64,000 nucleotides of DNA, taken from Gammaproteobacteria bacterium RIFCSPHIGHO2_12_FULL_36_30 (lineage in GTDB: Bacteria > Pseudomonadota > Gammaproteobacteria > Coxiellales > Coxiellaceae). The stretch is from assembly GCA_001801815.1 (NCBI GenBank), contig MGXU01000002.1, positions 28,267-92,266 on the forward strand. The letters are read 5' to 3'. Under the pieces are notes generated by a model that had not been told where the DNA came from, ran no database searches, and was given only the letters and a program-made list of their open reading frames with translations. Of this stretch, positions 17,192 to 27,775 are shown piece by piece; positions within the stretch are counted from its first letter, which is position 1, and every line of letters begins with the position of its first letter. Position numbers and translations under genes: made by a program.

Positions 17192-18766
17192 TTATTTTAC
17201 CGCACCAAAATTAATATGTTTTAAAAATTGTTCGGCAGAAAGAGCGCCAATGATTCGCGAGTTCTGAATTTCTTGATTATTTTTGAAAAATAAAATTGTA
17301 GGTGGCGCGATCACATTATAATATTTTTCTAGCACTTGATCTTCTATTGTGTTTTTCGTTACATCAGCGCGCAATAAAATAAATTGTTTTAGTTGCTTTT
17401 GAACTGCTGGGTTTTGAAAAGTCAGCACATCTAATTCTTTGCAAGCAACACACCAATCCGCAGAAAAATCGAGCATTACAATCTTATTATTGGCCGAATT
17501 GAGTTCTTTATTTATTTCAGCAACTGAATTTACATTTTTAAAAACAAGTACAGATGTAGATTGCTCTTCTGAAAATACGCGAAATAAATTTATTTCTGGA
17601 AATACACGCTGCAACATAAATAGCGCAACCAATAATAATAAAATTCCTAAAAAATATTTTACTGCATTCATCCACGCGCCTGATTTTGGCAAAATGCGTG
17701 AACCGAGTGCGCCAATTAATAATAATGGCGCACCCATTCCAATTCCCATTGCAAACAATGCAATACCACCAAGTGCCGCATTACCACTTTGACTAATAAA
17801 TCCAAGTGCTGCGACGAGCGGCGGTGTGACACACGGCGATAAAATTAAAGTTGAAAAAACACCCATCACTGCAGCGCCAAAATAGGTTCCGCTTTTTTGA
17901 TGGTAACTCATCGCTGCGATTTTACTGCGCCATTTTTCGGGTAATTGCAAATTAAATAATCCAAATAAAGACAATGCCATTAAAATAAATAAAATACTAA
18001 AACAAATAATAATCCAGGGTTGTTGAAATAGCGCTTGCACATTACTTCCAACAACACCAAAAAAAATTCCCGCGATTGCATACGTAATTGCCATGCCTAA
18101 AACATAAAACAAAGATAATAAAAACGCATGACTTTTTTCTTTTCCAATAATCATGCTAGATAAAATGGGAATCATGGGTAATACGCATGGCGTTAACGAC
18201 AATAATAATCCGAATACAAAAAACCCTGTGATGACGAGAAAAAGTGAATGCGATGTGAGTAAATTTTCAAATTTATTTTGCGAAGCTGCTTGAATAATTG
18301 GCGCTACATCTATTTTTAATTCTGTTGCTGGTTGTAAATAATTTCCCACTAAATTAATTTCGACTATTTTAGTTGTGGGTGGATAACAATACCCTGCTTT
18401 TGAACAACCTTGATAATGTACTTGCAGAACAATATTCTTTTCAGTTGCATCAATAATAGGAATGGGAATTGTAAGTGCATGCGCATACACATCAAAAATT
18501 CCCAAATTAGTTTTTAATGTTTCAATATTGCTTGGATAAAGTGGATTTCCAAGCGCAACATTATCAGGCTTGATTACTTTAAAATGAAAATGTTTTTGAT
18601 ATAAATAATAATTTGGCGCGATTTTAAATTGCACTAAAATGGTTTGATAATCTTTTGCGGTTGCGGAAAATTGAAATGCTTGATCAGCCGGAAGTGGTTG
18701 CACAGCCGCAAATACAGCGCTGATGTATAAAAACAGCAGAGAAAAAAGTGCAAATTTATATTTCAT
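17192..18766 (-). CDS. dsbD: Thiol:disulphide interchange protein DsbD
   Basis: This 524-residue inner-membrane protein carries electrons from cytoplasmic thioredoxin to periplasmic DsbC-type and cytochrome-maturation proteins. All three redox domains are present: the periplasmic N-domain with CSKAGYCYPP, the eight-helix membrane domain with SLTPCVLPMIPIL and LSPCVTPPLVAAL, and the C-terminal thioredoxin domain with DWCVACKELD. E. coli DsbD has 565 residues. I chose the ATG at 18766, which starts a signal peptide (KYKFALFSLLFLYISAVFAA) and has AAGAG upstream; the ORF runs 22 codons further. A hairpin (17170-17178 with 17201-17209) overlaps its 3' end. Confidence 0.95.
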   Translation of the reverse strand: MKYKFALFSLLFLYISAVFAAVQPLPADQAFQFSATAKDYQTILVQFKIAPNYYLYQKHFHFKVIKPDNVALGNPLYPSNIETLKTNLGIFDVYAHALTIPIPIIDATEKNIVLQVHYQGCSKAGYCYPPTTKIVEINLVGNYLQPATELKIDVAPIIQAASQNKFENLLTSHSLFLVITGFFVFGLLLSLTPCVLPMIPILSSMIIGKEKSHAFLLSLFYVLGMAITYAIAGIFFGVVGSNVQALFQQPWIIICFSILFILMALSLFGLFNLQLPEKWRSKIAAMSYHQKSGTYFGAAVMGVFSTLILSPCVTPPLVAALGFISQSGNAALGGIALFAMGIGMGAPLLLIGALGSRILPKSGAWMNAVKYFLGILLLLVALFMLQRVFPEINLFRVFSEEQSTSVLVFKNVNSVAEINKELNSANNKIVMLDFSADWCVACKELDVLTFQNPAVQKQLKQFILLRADVTKNTIEDQVLEKYYNVIAPPTILFFKNNQEIQNSRIIGALSAEQFLKHINFGAVK

Positions 18767-18876
18767 TTGATCTCTTAAGATTTTTTTAATATACCGACAG
18801 TATACTACTGACATTCCATTTAGAAAAAGCAAATTCCGTGTGTGGTGTTGTCAGTGTAATTTTGAGATTTTAGATT

Positions 18877-19644
18877 ATGTCTAAAGAAATTGATCTAGAA
18901 AAAATAAAAGAGAAGATTAATGCTGCGCTACGTGGAACGCTTTTGTGTGAAACACCGTCTCAAGCTAATGATTTTCTTGCTGCCTGTCAAAATGTAAAGC
19001 TCCAGTTACAGTTTCTTTATATATTTCCCGAGATTAGAAAAATAATTTATACGATGTTTAAGGGATTTAATAATGCACCCATGCAAGTAAAACAGGATTT
19101 TCTCACCAATATTATCTCGTTTTTTTACACCCATGCGCACAATCTTAATTCAGAAACCATTCGGTTTTTGCAGACCGTATGTCTAAAAAAATCGTTAACA
19201 ATAGAAATGCAGCTGGTGCCATTATGTGAAAAATATAAAATCCCCATTTCTGCCGCGGTGCATTTAACCCACGCGCTTGATCAATACCCAATGCTCACCG
19301 AGGATTTTTTGCAAGGATTGTGCATAAAATATCGCCGGCTTTCAAATAAACAAAACGATTTTTCTGATGAAAATTTTTTTTTGGGAACATCGCCTTTACT
19401 TTGCACGTTTCTCGGTGTTGTAACTAGTTTGTCTGAAACTGATTTAGTGTTGATACAGCGGTCATTGTCGAAAAACCCTTCTAATGTAACTCAACTTCTG
19501 TCGGAGTTTTTTTCAGAAATGCACAAACTCGTTGTATCGATACCACGGCAAGCTGTAGTGAAACATGGGATATATAATAATGCGGTTATAAAAAAACCTA
19601 GACGAGATCCACAAGAGTCGCGGATGTCATGTTCCATTATGTAA
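18877..19644 (+). CDS. Uncharacterised protein with C-terminal CaaX box
   Basis: I do not recognise this 255-residue, mostly helical, soluble protein. It has no signal peptide or clear membrane helix. Its C-terminus is striking: a basic stretch, KKPRRDPQESR, followed by MSCSIM, so the last four residues CSIM form a eukaryotic CaaX prenylation box of the farnesyl type (X = Met). Bacteria lack these prenyltransferases, and intracellular bacteria such as Legionella use such boxes on translocated effectors to reach host membranes. A host-targeted effector is thus a real possibility, with no secretion genes in the window to support it. It lies between dsbD and acnA and convergently meets acnA 16 bp away. 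Confidence 0.6.
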   Translation: MSKEIDLEKIKEKINAALRGTLLCETPSQANDFLAACQNVKLQLQFLYIFPEIRKIIYTMFKGFNNAPMQVKQDFLTNIISFFYTHAHNLNSETIRFLQTVCLKKSLTIEMQLVPLCEKYKIPISAAVHLTHALDQYPMLTEDFLQGLCIKYRRLSNKQNDFSDENFFLGTSPLLCTFLGVVTSLSETDLVLIQRSLSKNPSNVTQLLSEFFSEMHKLVVSIPRQAVVKHGIYNNAVIKKPRRDPQESRMSCSIM

Positions 19645-19660
19645 TTTTAAACCAACAAAA

Positions 19661-22318
19661 TCACTGCAACCCGCGCAACACATACTGCAAAATCCCACCA
19701 TTCAAATAATAATTTAATTCATTTTGCGTATCGATGCGGCAATGCACATCGATCGTTTCTGAATTACCATTTGCACGCGTGATGTGTAATTTTAATGTTG
19801 CGCCGACTTTAAAACCGTTTTCAATTCCGGTGATATTAATTGTTTCGTCACCTGTTAATTTTAATGTTTTGCGTGTCATGCCATTTATAAATACTAATGG
19901 TAAAACACCCATGCCAATTAAATTCGAGCGATGAATGCGCTCAAAACTTTCTGCGATCACTGCTTTTACGCCGAGCAATAATGTTCCTTTTGCAGCCCAA
20001 TCGCGTGATGAACCTGAGCCATATTCGCTGCCCGCAAAAACCACAAGTGGCGTTTTTGTTTTTTGATATTCCATCGCTGCATCATAAATTGAAAGTTGTT
20101 TTCCATCTGGAAAATATTTTGTAAAACCACCTTCAACATTTTCAAGCATTTCATTGCGTATACGAACATTCGCAAATGTGCCGCGCATCATCACTTCATG
20201 ATTTCCACGACGTGAACCATAAGAATTAAAATTGATAACCGATACACCATGTTCCATCAAATATTTTCCTGCTGGACTATCCGCTTTAATTGAACCTGCT
20301 GGTGAAATATGATCGGTTGTGACGCTATCGCCAAAAATAGCTAAAATTCTCGCGTTTTTGATATCTTTTGGCGCGTCAGGAATTTTTTTCATGCCTTCAA
20401 AATACGGCGGTAATTTTACGTAAGTTGATTTTGGATCCCACGCATACGTTTCTGTTGCATTAATATTAATTGCGCGCCAACTGTCATCACCCGCAAAAAT
20501 TTCGCTGTATTCTTTTGTAAACATATCGCGCGTTACTAATTTTAATACGTCGGCGATTTCTTCTGGCGTCGGCCAAATATCTTTTAGATAAATTTTTTCG
20601 CCAGATTTATTGGTGGCAATGGGATCTTTGCTTAAATCAATTTTCATCGTGCCGGCAAGCGCATAAGCAACAACCAACGGAGGCGATGCTAACCAACTTG
20701 CACGCACTTGCGGATGAATGCGTCCTTCAAAATTTCTATTGCCAGATAAAACTGCGCATGCGACTAATTGATTATCAGTAATTGTTTTTGCAATTGATTC
20801 ATGCAATGGACCGGAATTTCCAATGCAAGTTGTGCAACCATAACCTACTAAATAAAATCCCAGTTCATCTAAATATTTTTGCAGATCAGTTTTTTTCAAA
20901 TAATCGGTAACCACTTTCGATCCCGGTGCGAGCGAAGATTTCACCCAAGGTTTTGCAGATAATCCTTTTGCTAAGGCTTTTTTTGCGAGTAATCCTGCTG
21001 CTAACATTACCGATGGATTCGATGTGTTGGTGCAACTCGTAATTGCCGCGATAACAACATCAGCATGATGTAAATCAAAACCAACACCTGTTGCAAATGC
21101 TTTTGTTTGATCAAGTACTTTATTTAAATCTAAATAATCTTGCACTGCTTTTGGTAAAACATTAATGGGCACTTGATCTTGCGGACGTTTTGGTCCTGCA
21201 ACACTTGGCACAACGGTTGATAGATTTAATTCTAATGTATCGGAAAATACAGGCTCAATTGCATGTTCATCATGCCACATGCCTTGCGCTTTCGTGTACT
21301 CTTGTACCAGCGCAACAGTATTTTGATCGCGATTCGTTAATTGCATGTATTTAATTGTTTCTGCATCGATTGGAAATAATCCACACGTTGCACCATATTC
21401 TGGCGCCATATTGGCAATCGTTGCACGATCAGCAAGTGGTAAATATTTTAATCCTGGTCCGTAAAATTCAACAAATTTTCCAACGACACCTTTTTTTCGC
21501 AACATATGTGTCACAGTCAAAACTAAATCAGTTGCAGTAATTCCTTTTTGCAATTCACCTTCTAATTTAAATCCAACGACATCAGGAATTAACATTGAAA
21601 CTGGTTGTCCAAGCATTGCAGCTTCTGCTTCAATTCCACCCACACCCCAACCCAAAACGCCAAGACCATTAATCATAGTTGTGTGACTGTCCGTTCCAAC
21701 TAATGTGTCTGGATATGCATAATGTTGACCATCAATTTCACTATTCCAAACGCCATGCGCTAAATATTCTAAATTCACTTGATGACAAATTCCCGTGCCA
21801 GGTGGAACGGCTTGAAAATTATCAAATGCTTTTTGTCCCCATTTTAAAAATTGATAACGCTCAAAATTGCGATCCATTTCCATCGTGACATTTTCTTTAA
21901 ATGCGCTTTTATCACCGTAAAAATCAACTTGCACTGAATGATCGATAACTAAATCAACTGGACATAATGGATTAATTTTTTCTGGATTTCCTTTTAACAT
22001 TTTCATTGCATCGCGCATCGCAGCTAAATCAACAACGGCAGGAACACCCGTAAAATCCTGCATTAAAACGCGTGCAGGACGATAAGCGATTTCATGTTCA
22101 GAATGTTTTTTATCAAGCCATAATGAAAATGCTTCAATATCTTTTGTAGAAGTTGATTCACCATCTTCATTGCGCAATTGATTTTCTAATAATATTTTTA
22201 ATGAAAAAGGAAGTTGATGTATTTTCGGAAATTTTTCTGCAAGCTTATTTAAGCTGAAATAATGAAATGTTTTGCCATTGATCTTGAGTTCGCTGCGTGT
22301 ATGATATGTATCTTTCAT
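19661..22318 (-). CDS. acnA: Aconitate hydratase A
   Basis: This 885-residue enzyme interconverts citrate and isocitrate in the TCA cycle. The [4Fe-4S] ligands are in AAITSCTNTSNP and YGCTTCIGNSGP, and the C-terminal swivel domain holds FAGSEYGSGSSRDWAAKG. Length matches E. coli AcnA (891). I chose the ATG at 22318 because GAGG lies 8 nt upstream (CCGAGGTCATCATG). The ORF extends upstream through a GTGGGA repeat that would add the low-complexity peptide TFPTPTSTPTPTS, which is not expected in AcnA. Confidence 0.96.
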   Translation of the reverse strand: MKDTYHTRSELKINGKTFHYFSLNKLAEKFPKIHQLPFSLKILLENQLRNEDGESTSTKDIEAFSLWLDKKHSEHEIAYRPARVLMQDFTGVPAVVDLAAMRDAMKMLKGNPEKINPLCPVDLVIDHSVQVDFYGDKSAFKENVTMEMDRNFERYQFLKWGQKAFDNFQAVPPGTGICHQVNLEYLAHGVWNSEIDGQHYAYPDTLVGTDSHTTMINGLGVLGWGVGGIEAEAAMLGQPVSMLIPDVVGFKLEGELQKGITATDLVLTVTHMLRKKGVVGKFVEFYGPGLKYLPLADRATIANMAPEYGATCGLFPIDAETIKYMQLTNRDQNTVALVQEYTKAQGMWHDEHAIEPVFSDTLELNLSTVVPSVAGPKRPQDQVPINVLPKAVQDYLDLNKVLDQTKAFATGVGFDLHHADVVIAAITSCTNTSNPSVMLAAGLLAKKALAKGLSAKPWVKSSLAPGSKVVTDYLKKTDLQKYLDELGFYLVGYGCTTCIGNSGPLHESIAKTITDNQLVACAVLSGNRNFEGRIHPQVRASWLASPPLVVAYALAGTMKIDLSKDPIATNKSGEKIYLKDIWPTPEEIADVLKLVTRDMFTKEYSEIFAGDDSWRAININATETYAWDPKSTYVKLPPYFEGMKKIPDAPKDIKNARILAIFGDSVTTDHISPAGSIKADSPAGKYLMEHGVSVINFNSYGSRRGNHEVMMRGTFANVRIRNEMLENVEGGFTKYFPDGKQLSIYDAAMEYQKTKTPLVVFAGSEYGSGSSRDWAAKGTLLLGVKAVIAESFERIHRSNLIGMGVLPLVFINGMTRKTLKLTGDETINITGIENGFKVGATLKLHITRANGNSETIDVHCRIDTQNELNYYLNGGILQYVLRGLQ

Positions 22319-22361
22319 GATGACCTCGGTGGGATAAGTTGAGATGACGTATTGTATACTT

Positions 22362-22391
22362 GTGGGAGTGGGAGTGGAAGTGGGAGTAGGA
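22362..22391 (+). repeat. GTGGGA hexamer array upstream of hslO
   Basis: Five imperfect hexamers (GTGGGA, GTGGGA, GTGGAA, GTGGGA, GTAGGA) run up to the hslO start codon. The last units supply the GGGAG Shine-Dalgarno at 22382-22386, so copy number could alter translation. Related arrays are at about 31314-31337 and 53976-53999. Confidence 0.75.
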
Positions 22392-22392
22392 A

Positions 22393-23268
22393 ATGTCACC
22401 CAATAAAAAAATAAAAATGCTCAACACCGACTCCGCACAAAAATTTTTGTTCGAAGAAAAAGATGTGCGTGGTGTGATTGTACATTTAACAAAAAGTTAT
22501 CACGATATTTTAAAACAGCATAATTATCCGCCGATTATTCAGCAATTTTTAGGCGAAGTTTTAGTGGCGTCTGCATTATTAATGGAAACGATTAAATTAA
22601 ATGGACGCATGACCATTCAATTTCAAAGTGAAACGAGCGCAATTAAATTATTGGTCGCGCAAATTAATAGTGATGGACATTTGCGCGGATTGGCGCAATG
22701 GGATTCGAGCGCGCCGGATACAGAATTATTAAATGGATTTGGTGAAGGCGAATTGGTGATTACGATTTTTCAAAAAGGACAAGATCGACCGATGCAAGGA
22801 ATGGTTTCACTTGAAAATAGAACTATTTCAGAAGCACTGACATTTTATTTTTTGCAATCAGAACAATTGCCGACGACGTTTTCACTTTCTGTTACAGAAA
22901 AATATGCAGTGGGAATGTTATTGCAATTAATGCCGGAAGAAAAAAATATTGATGATAAAAAATCATGGGAATTAATTGTAGAACGTATCAAAGCAATTAA
23001 TCCCGCAGAAATATTTTACGATAATAATGCTTCTTTTCTAGCATATTATTTTCCTGATGAAGCAATTCGTTTATTTGATGCGCGTGAATTATCTTTTCAA
23101 TGTGGTTGTTCAGTTGAAAAAATGGCGGATGCGATTCGTGTGATGGGAATCACTGAAGCGAATTTAATTTTAAAAGAAAATGCGGAAATTGTTGTGACAT
23201 GTGAATATTGCAACCATCGATATGCTTTTGATAAAGCTATGGTTGCAGATATATTTCGAACGCATTAA
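22393..23268 (+). CDS. hslO: Redox-regulated chaperone Hsp33
   Basis: This 291-residue cytosolic holdase is activated by disulphide formation during oxidative stress. The zinc-binding redox switch is visible as CGC (in FQCGCSVEKM) and CEYC (in VVTCEYCNHRYAF) near the C-terminus. The N-domain core includes GEVLVASALLMETIKLNGR. Its length matches E. coli Hsp33 (292). The ATG at 22393 has GGGAG 6 nt upstream within a GTGGGA repeat; an in-frame ATG at 22417 lacks a Shine-Dalgarno. It is divergent from acnA. Confidence 0.95.
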   Translation: MSPNKKIKMLNTDSAQKFLFEEKDVRGVIVHLTKSYHDILKQHNYPPIIQQFLGEVLVASALLMETIKLNGRMTIQFQSETSAIKLLVAQINSDGHLRGLAQWDSSAPDTELLNGFGEGELVITIFQKGQDRPMQGMVSLENRTISEALTFYFLQSEQLPTTFSLSVTEKYAVGMLLQLMPEEKNIDDKKSWELIVERIKAINPAEIFYDNNASFLAYYFPDEAIRLFDARELSFQCGCSVEKMADAIRVMGITEANLILKENAEIVVTCEYCNHRYAFDKAMVADIFRTH

Positions 23269-23289
23269 TGCCAAATGCTTTTAACTGTA

Positions 23290-23317
23290 TTGACAAAAAA
23301 TTAAATTATGCTATAAT
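23290..23317 (+). promoter_or_regulatory. Near-consensus sigma-70 promoter for the toxin-antitoxin pair
   Basis: TTGACA (23290-23295) and TATAAT (23312-23317) are both perfect consensus hexamers with 16-bp spacing, 30 bp upstream of the antitoxin start. A strong autoregulated promoter is typical of toxin-antitoxin operons. Confidence 0.8.
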
Positions 23318-23346
23318 TTGTACATACATCTAATTGCGGGTAGAGG

Positions 23347-23619
23347 ATGATGAAACCACTCAAGAATTCACATAAAAAGCCAACTAACTTTCGTTTAAGT
23401 CATCAGGCAATGATGATTTTAAAACAGCTCGAAGGAAAATTACGCACTTCAAAAACAGCGGTAGTTGAAAAAGCTCTGCAATATTATGCTAATCAACAAC
23501 TCAAATTAAACAATACATTAATGCGATTTGCAGGTATTTTTTCTGAAAAAGAATCAGATGATATGTTATTCGCGATTAAAAATGATCGACGCAATAAAAC
23601 GATTAAGACAAAGTTATGA
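23347..23619 (+). CDS. Antitoxin of a VapBC-like pair
   Basis: This 90-residue basic protein precedes and overlaps a PIN-domain toxin by 4 bp, the standard antitoxin position. The N-terminal part (NFRLSHQAMMILKQLEGKLRTSKTAVVEKALQYY, read here as consecutive pieces) fits a ribbon-helix-helix DNA-binding fold: a short strand NFRLS then two helices. The C-terminal half would wrap the toxin. It should bind its own promoter just upstream and neutralise the toxin. Two adjacent ATGs (23347, 23350) are possible starts; AGAGG lies unusually close. Family assignment rests on position and fold-like pattern. Confidence 0.7.
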   Translation: MMKPLKNSHKKPTNFRLSHQAMMILKQLEGKLRTSKTAVVEKALQYYANQQLKLNNTLMRFAGIFSEKESDDMLFAIKNDRRNKTIKTKL

Positions 23620-24020
23620 AATATGTATTAGATACAGATATATTAATTTATTTTTTAAAAGGACATGAGCGCGTTGTTGAAAAGATATCGGTTATTGCGC
23701 AATCGGATTTATCAACCACCATTATTAATCAAACAGAATTACTGTACGGCGCTTTTAATTCAACACAAAAAGAACAGAACTTAAAAAAAATACAGGATTT
23801 TTTAAAAGAAATTCGGGTGCTTGAATTTTCACCTGCCGCATCTATGCATTTTGCAAAACATAAAGCACATCTGAAAAAACAAGGTAATTTGCTGGCTGAT
23901 ATGGATTTGATGATTGCGAGCATTGCGCTTGCGAATGATGGAATTTTAGTCACCAATAATGTTAAACATTTTGAAAAGATTAAAGAATTAAAATTTGAGA
24001 ATTGGGCAAAAATCAATTAG
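23616..24020 (+). CDS. vapC: PIN-domain ribonuclease toxin, VapC family
   Basis: This 134-residue toxin has the PIN acidic residues: Asp in YVLDTDILIYF (residues 6 and 8), Glu in NQTELLYGA, and Asp in LADMDLMIASIAL. The C-terminal VTNNVKHFEKI carries the usual T-N-x-x-x-F pattern. VapC proteins cleave tRNA or rRNA and arrest growth when released from antitoxin. The start ATG overlaps the antitoxin stop. The pair is inserted between hslO and groES, so it is a likely acquired module. Confidence 0.92.
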   Translation: MKYVLDTDILIYFLKGHERVVEKISVIAQSDLSTTIINQTELLYGAFNSTQKEQNLKKIQDFLKEIRVLEFSPAASMHFAKHKAHLKKQGNLLADMDLMIASIALANDGILVTNNVKHFEKIKELKFENWAKIN

Positions 24021-24052
24021 CAAATTGTCGCGAAGTGTAAGTATTGTAATCA

Positions 24053-24085
24053 CCCCCCTTGAAATTTTCATATCAGCCCACATTA
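24053..24085 (+). promoter_or_regulatory. Heat-shock (sigma-32) promoter of groESL
   Basis: CCCCCCTTGAA (24053-24063) followed after 13 bp by CCCACATTA (24077-24085) closely matches the RpoH consensus CCCTTGAA-N13-17-CCCATNT. It lies about 75 bp upstream of the groES start, as expected for a heat-inducible chaperonin operon. Confidence 0.85.
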
Positions 24086-24161
24086 TCTGTGCATCGGACG
24101 CAGATCGATGTATCATGCGCTCCAGGTAGAAAATGTTAAAAGTAAATCAGGAGAGAAAGTT

Positions 24162-26104
<1,943 letters not shown>

Positions 26105-26131
26105 TCTGAGACTCATTGAATGATTGAAATA

Positions 26132-26160
26132 AAAAACCCCGCTTTCGCGGGGTTTTTTTT
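26132..26160 (+). terminator. Intrinsic terminator of groESL
   Basis: ACCCCGC-TTTC-GCGGGGT forms a GC-rich stem followed by a run of eight T, preceded by a run of A. It ends the groESL transcript. Confidence 0.95.
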
Positions 26161-26187
26161 GAAGCGTTTGTTCCACACGAGGGGCAA

Positions 26188-26252
26188 AGAGCCTGTCCCA
26201 AAATACTCGCCCGCTCAATTTCGTACATAAAAAGTACTTTGGGGCAGGCTCT
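26188..26252. repeat. MITE-like imperfect inverted repeat
   Basis: AGAGCCTGTCCCAAAATACT (26188-26207) and its near-perfect inverted copy (26233-26252, RC AGAGCCTGCCCCAAAGTACT; two mismatches of 20) flank 25 bp. Ends of the GAGCCTGT type occur on some insertion sequences, so a non-autonomous element or IS remnant is possible. The rest of the 348-bp gap after groEL shows no convincing gene. Confidence 0.6.
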
Positions 26253-26452
26253 TACGCTCTTTTGTGATATCAATGTCGGTTGATGTCTTTCAATCCTACT
26301 CCTGACAAAATAATAATGTCAACCAAATTTTGAACAATAGTTACATTCTTTTTTAAATTTAGTTTTTAGTAGTCGACCTTTACGCTTTGATTTCGCAAAA
26401 GTAATTTTTTTGCACATTAATTGATCGCGATAACTGAATGATTTCTTTTTGA

Positions 26453-27715
26453 TCAGAAGTGAGCAGCTAACTCAAGAATGCCGACGCTATTCCAATTCCC
26501 ATTTCCCGTCTCAGTTCCAAAAGTAGTTGCACTGGTTGCATAAGTTCCAACGTTACCAGCCGCATAGTTTTTCGATTGTAGAAATTCGACCGTCGTCGAT
26601 AAATATTTATCAATCCAATATTCAAGACTAAAAATGTAAGTATAGCGCGGCATACTTAAAAATAATGCTTGAGAAGATTGCGCATAGCCAACCGCAGGAA
26701 CCAATGGATGACGATGAACTTCAATAACGTAATTGATTCTTGCTTCATAAGCGGAAGGTTGCGCGCCGGCGCCATCATAAGTAATATCCAATGGTGAAAA
26801 AGGTTGAACTGCATAAACAGCGCTGGTCACCACTCCAAACCGTTTAATATTAAAATCAACATCCAATGAAAGTGCGCCAACAGGTTTGTGCGTTGCCTTA
26901 ATTAAAAAATAAATATAACGCGTTTCAGCCATGTTACTCATATATCCAAGATCAACTTCATATCCAAATTTTTTATGTGGATTATGCAAACCAATTTCCG
27001 CACCGCCATTTGCAAGCGCATTTGTCGCGGGATTGTTATATCCATTTAATTTTCCTTGCATGCTAAATGCATATGCAGCTGCAAAAAAAGGATGATAATT
27101 CACACTCGCAACAGCAGCGACTTTATTAATTTCTGACAAACGTTGTGGCAATGTTGTGACAACTGGATAATGTTCGTAAATACTAAATGGCAAATATTGT
27201 TTACCTAAATCAAAACGAAAATGCCTATTTTTATTGTTCATTTGAATATAGGCTTGTTCCATTTCTGGCGCGGTAAAAGGTTCACCTGTTGCAGTTGAAA
27301 TGCTGTTTGGTTCGTAATTTAAAGACACATATGCGCGCGCCCATGAAGTTAAATAACCTGTAAAACCAAAATACGCAGCGCGTAAATTTAGTGAATTATT
27401 GCTGGGTAGTGGAAAAGGAGTAGTGTTCGGGCGATTACCAAAAACACCTTGTATATTTACACCGCCGTTAATTGCAATGCGATTATCCCAGCCGATTAAC
27501 GAGGTTTCCTTTTTATTAAATAAAAGTTCATTGGGGCGTTGATCAAATTGATATGTTCCGGAATGCATTGAAACCGGTATCCAGCGAAGTGGGTTAAAAT
27601 AAAAATTCTGACGTGTCGCATCATTTTTTTTCGGTTTTTCATGTGAAAAAATAGGATTTGAAATAAAGAAAATGCTTGCTAGAATGAACACAAAAATATA
27701 TTTTACTTTATTCAC
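26453..27715 (-). CDS. Outer-membrane beta-barrel porin, LbtU-like
   Basis: This 420-residue protein has a signal peptide ([20 protein letters not shown]), alternating amphipathic strands throughout, and a C-terminal Phe (LAAHF) as in outer-membrane barrels. The layout, with an early [13 protein letters not shown] strand and later long aromatic-rich strands, resembles LbtU, the legionaemia siderophore porin of Legionella, and related uncharacterised Coxiella proteins. LbtU lacks a TonB plug, and none is seen here. Iron or siderophore import is inferred from that resemblance only; a different small-molecule porin is possible. It is divergent from proS. Confidence 0.65.
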   Translation of the reverse strand: MNKVKYIFVFILASIFFISNPIFSHEKPKKNDATRQNFYFNPLRWIPVSMHSGTYQFDQRPNELLFNKKETSLIGWDNRIAINGGVNIQGVFGNRPNTTPFPLPSNNSLNLRAAYFGFTGYLTSWARAYVSLNYEPNSISTATGEPFTAPEMEQAYIQMNNKNRHFRFDLGKQYLPFSIYEHYPVVTTLPQRLSEINKVAAVASVNYHPFFAAAYAFSMQGKLNGYNNPATNALANGGAEIGLHNPHKKFGYEVDLGYMSNMAETRYIYFLIKATHKPVGALSLDVDFNIKRFGVVTSAVYAVQPFSPLDITYDGAGAQPSAYEARINYVIEVHRHPLVPAVGYAQSSQALFLSMPRYTYIFSLEYWIDKYLSTTVEFLQSKNYAAGNVGTYATSATTFGTETGNGNWNSVGILELAAHF

Positions 27716-27775
27716 ACCGATCCCTCATGCTCACACTGTCAAAAGCGTACAGATAATAACACAAAGGAAATCATC

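Noticed and set aside
17170-17209. Standard intrinsic terminator for dsbD (TTTGGTGCG/CGCACCAAA)
   Set aside because: The loop is 22 nt, the structure covers the stop codon and no clear T-tract follows on the minus strand; mentioned only within the dsbD entry.
22319-22399. N-terminal extension of AcnA (MTFPTPTSTPTPTS...)
   Set aside because: It is the translation of the GTGGGA hexamer array; the ATG at 22318 has a good Shine-Dalgarno and gives the family length.
24108-24161. ATG start for GroES at 24108
   Set aside because: It adds 18 residues foreign to GroES across the leader; GTG at 24162 has GGAGAG upstream and gives the classic N-terminus.
26319-26417. 32-residue basic ORF on the minus strand (MCKKITFAKSKRKG...)
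   Set aside because: There is no ribosome-binding site before its ATG, and the length is what chance gives in AT-rich sequence.
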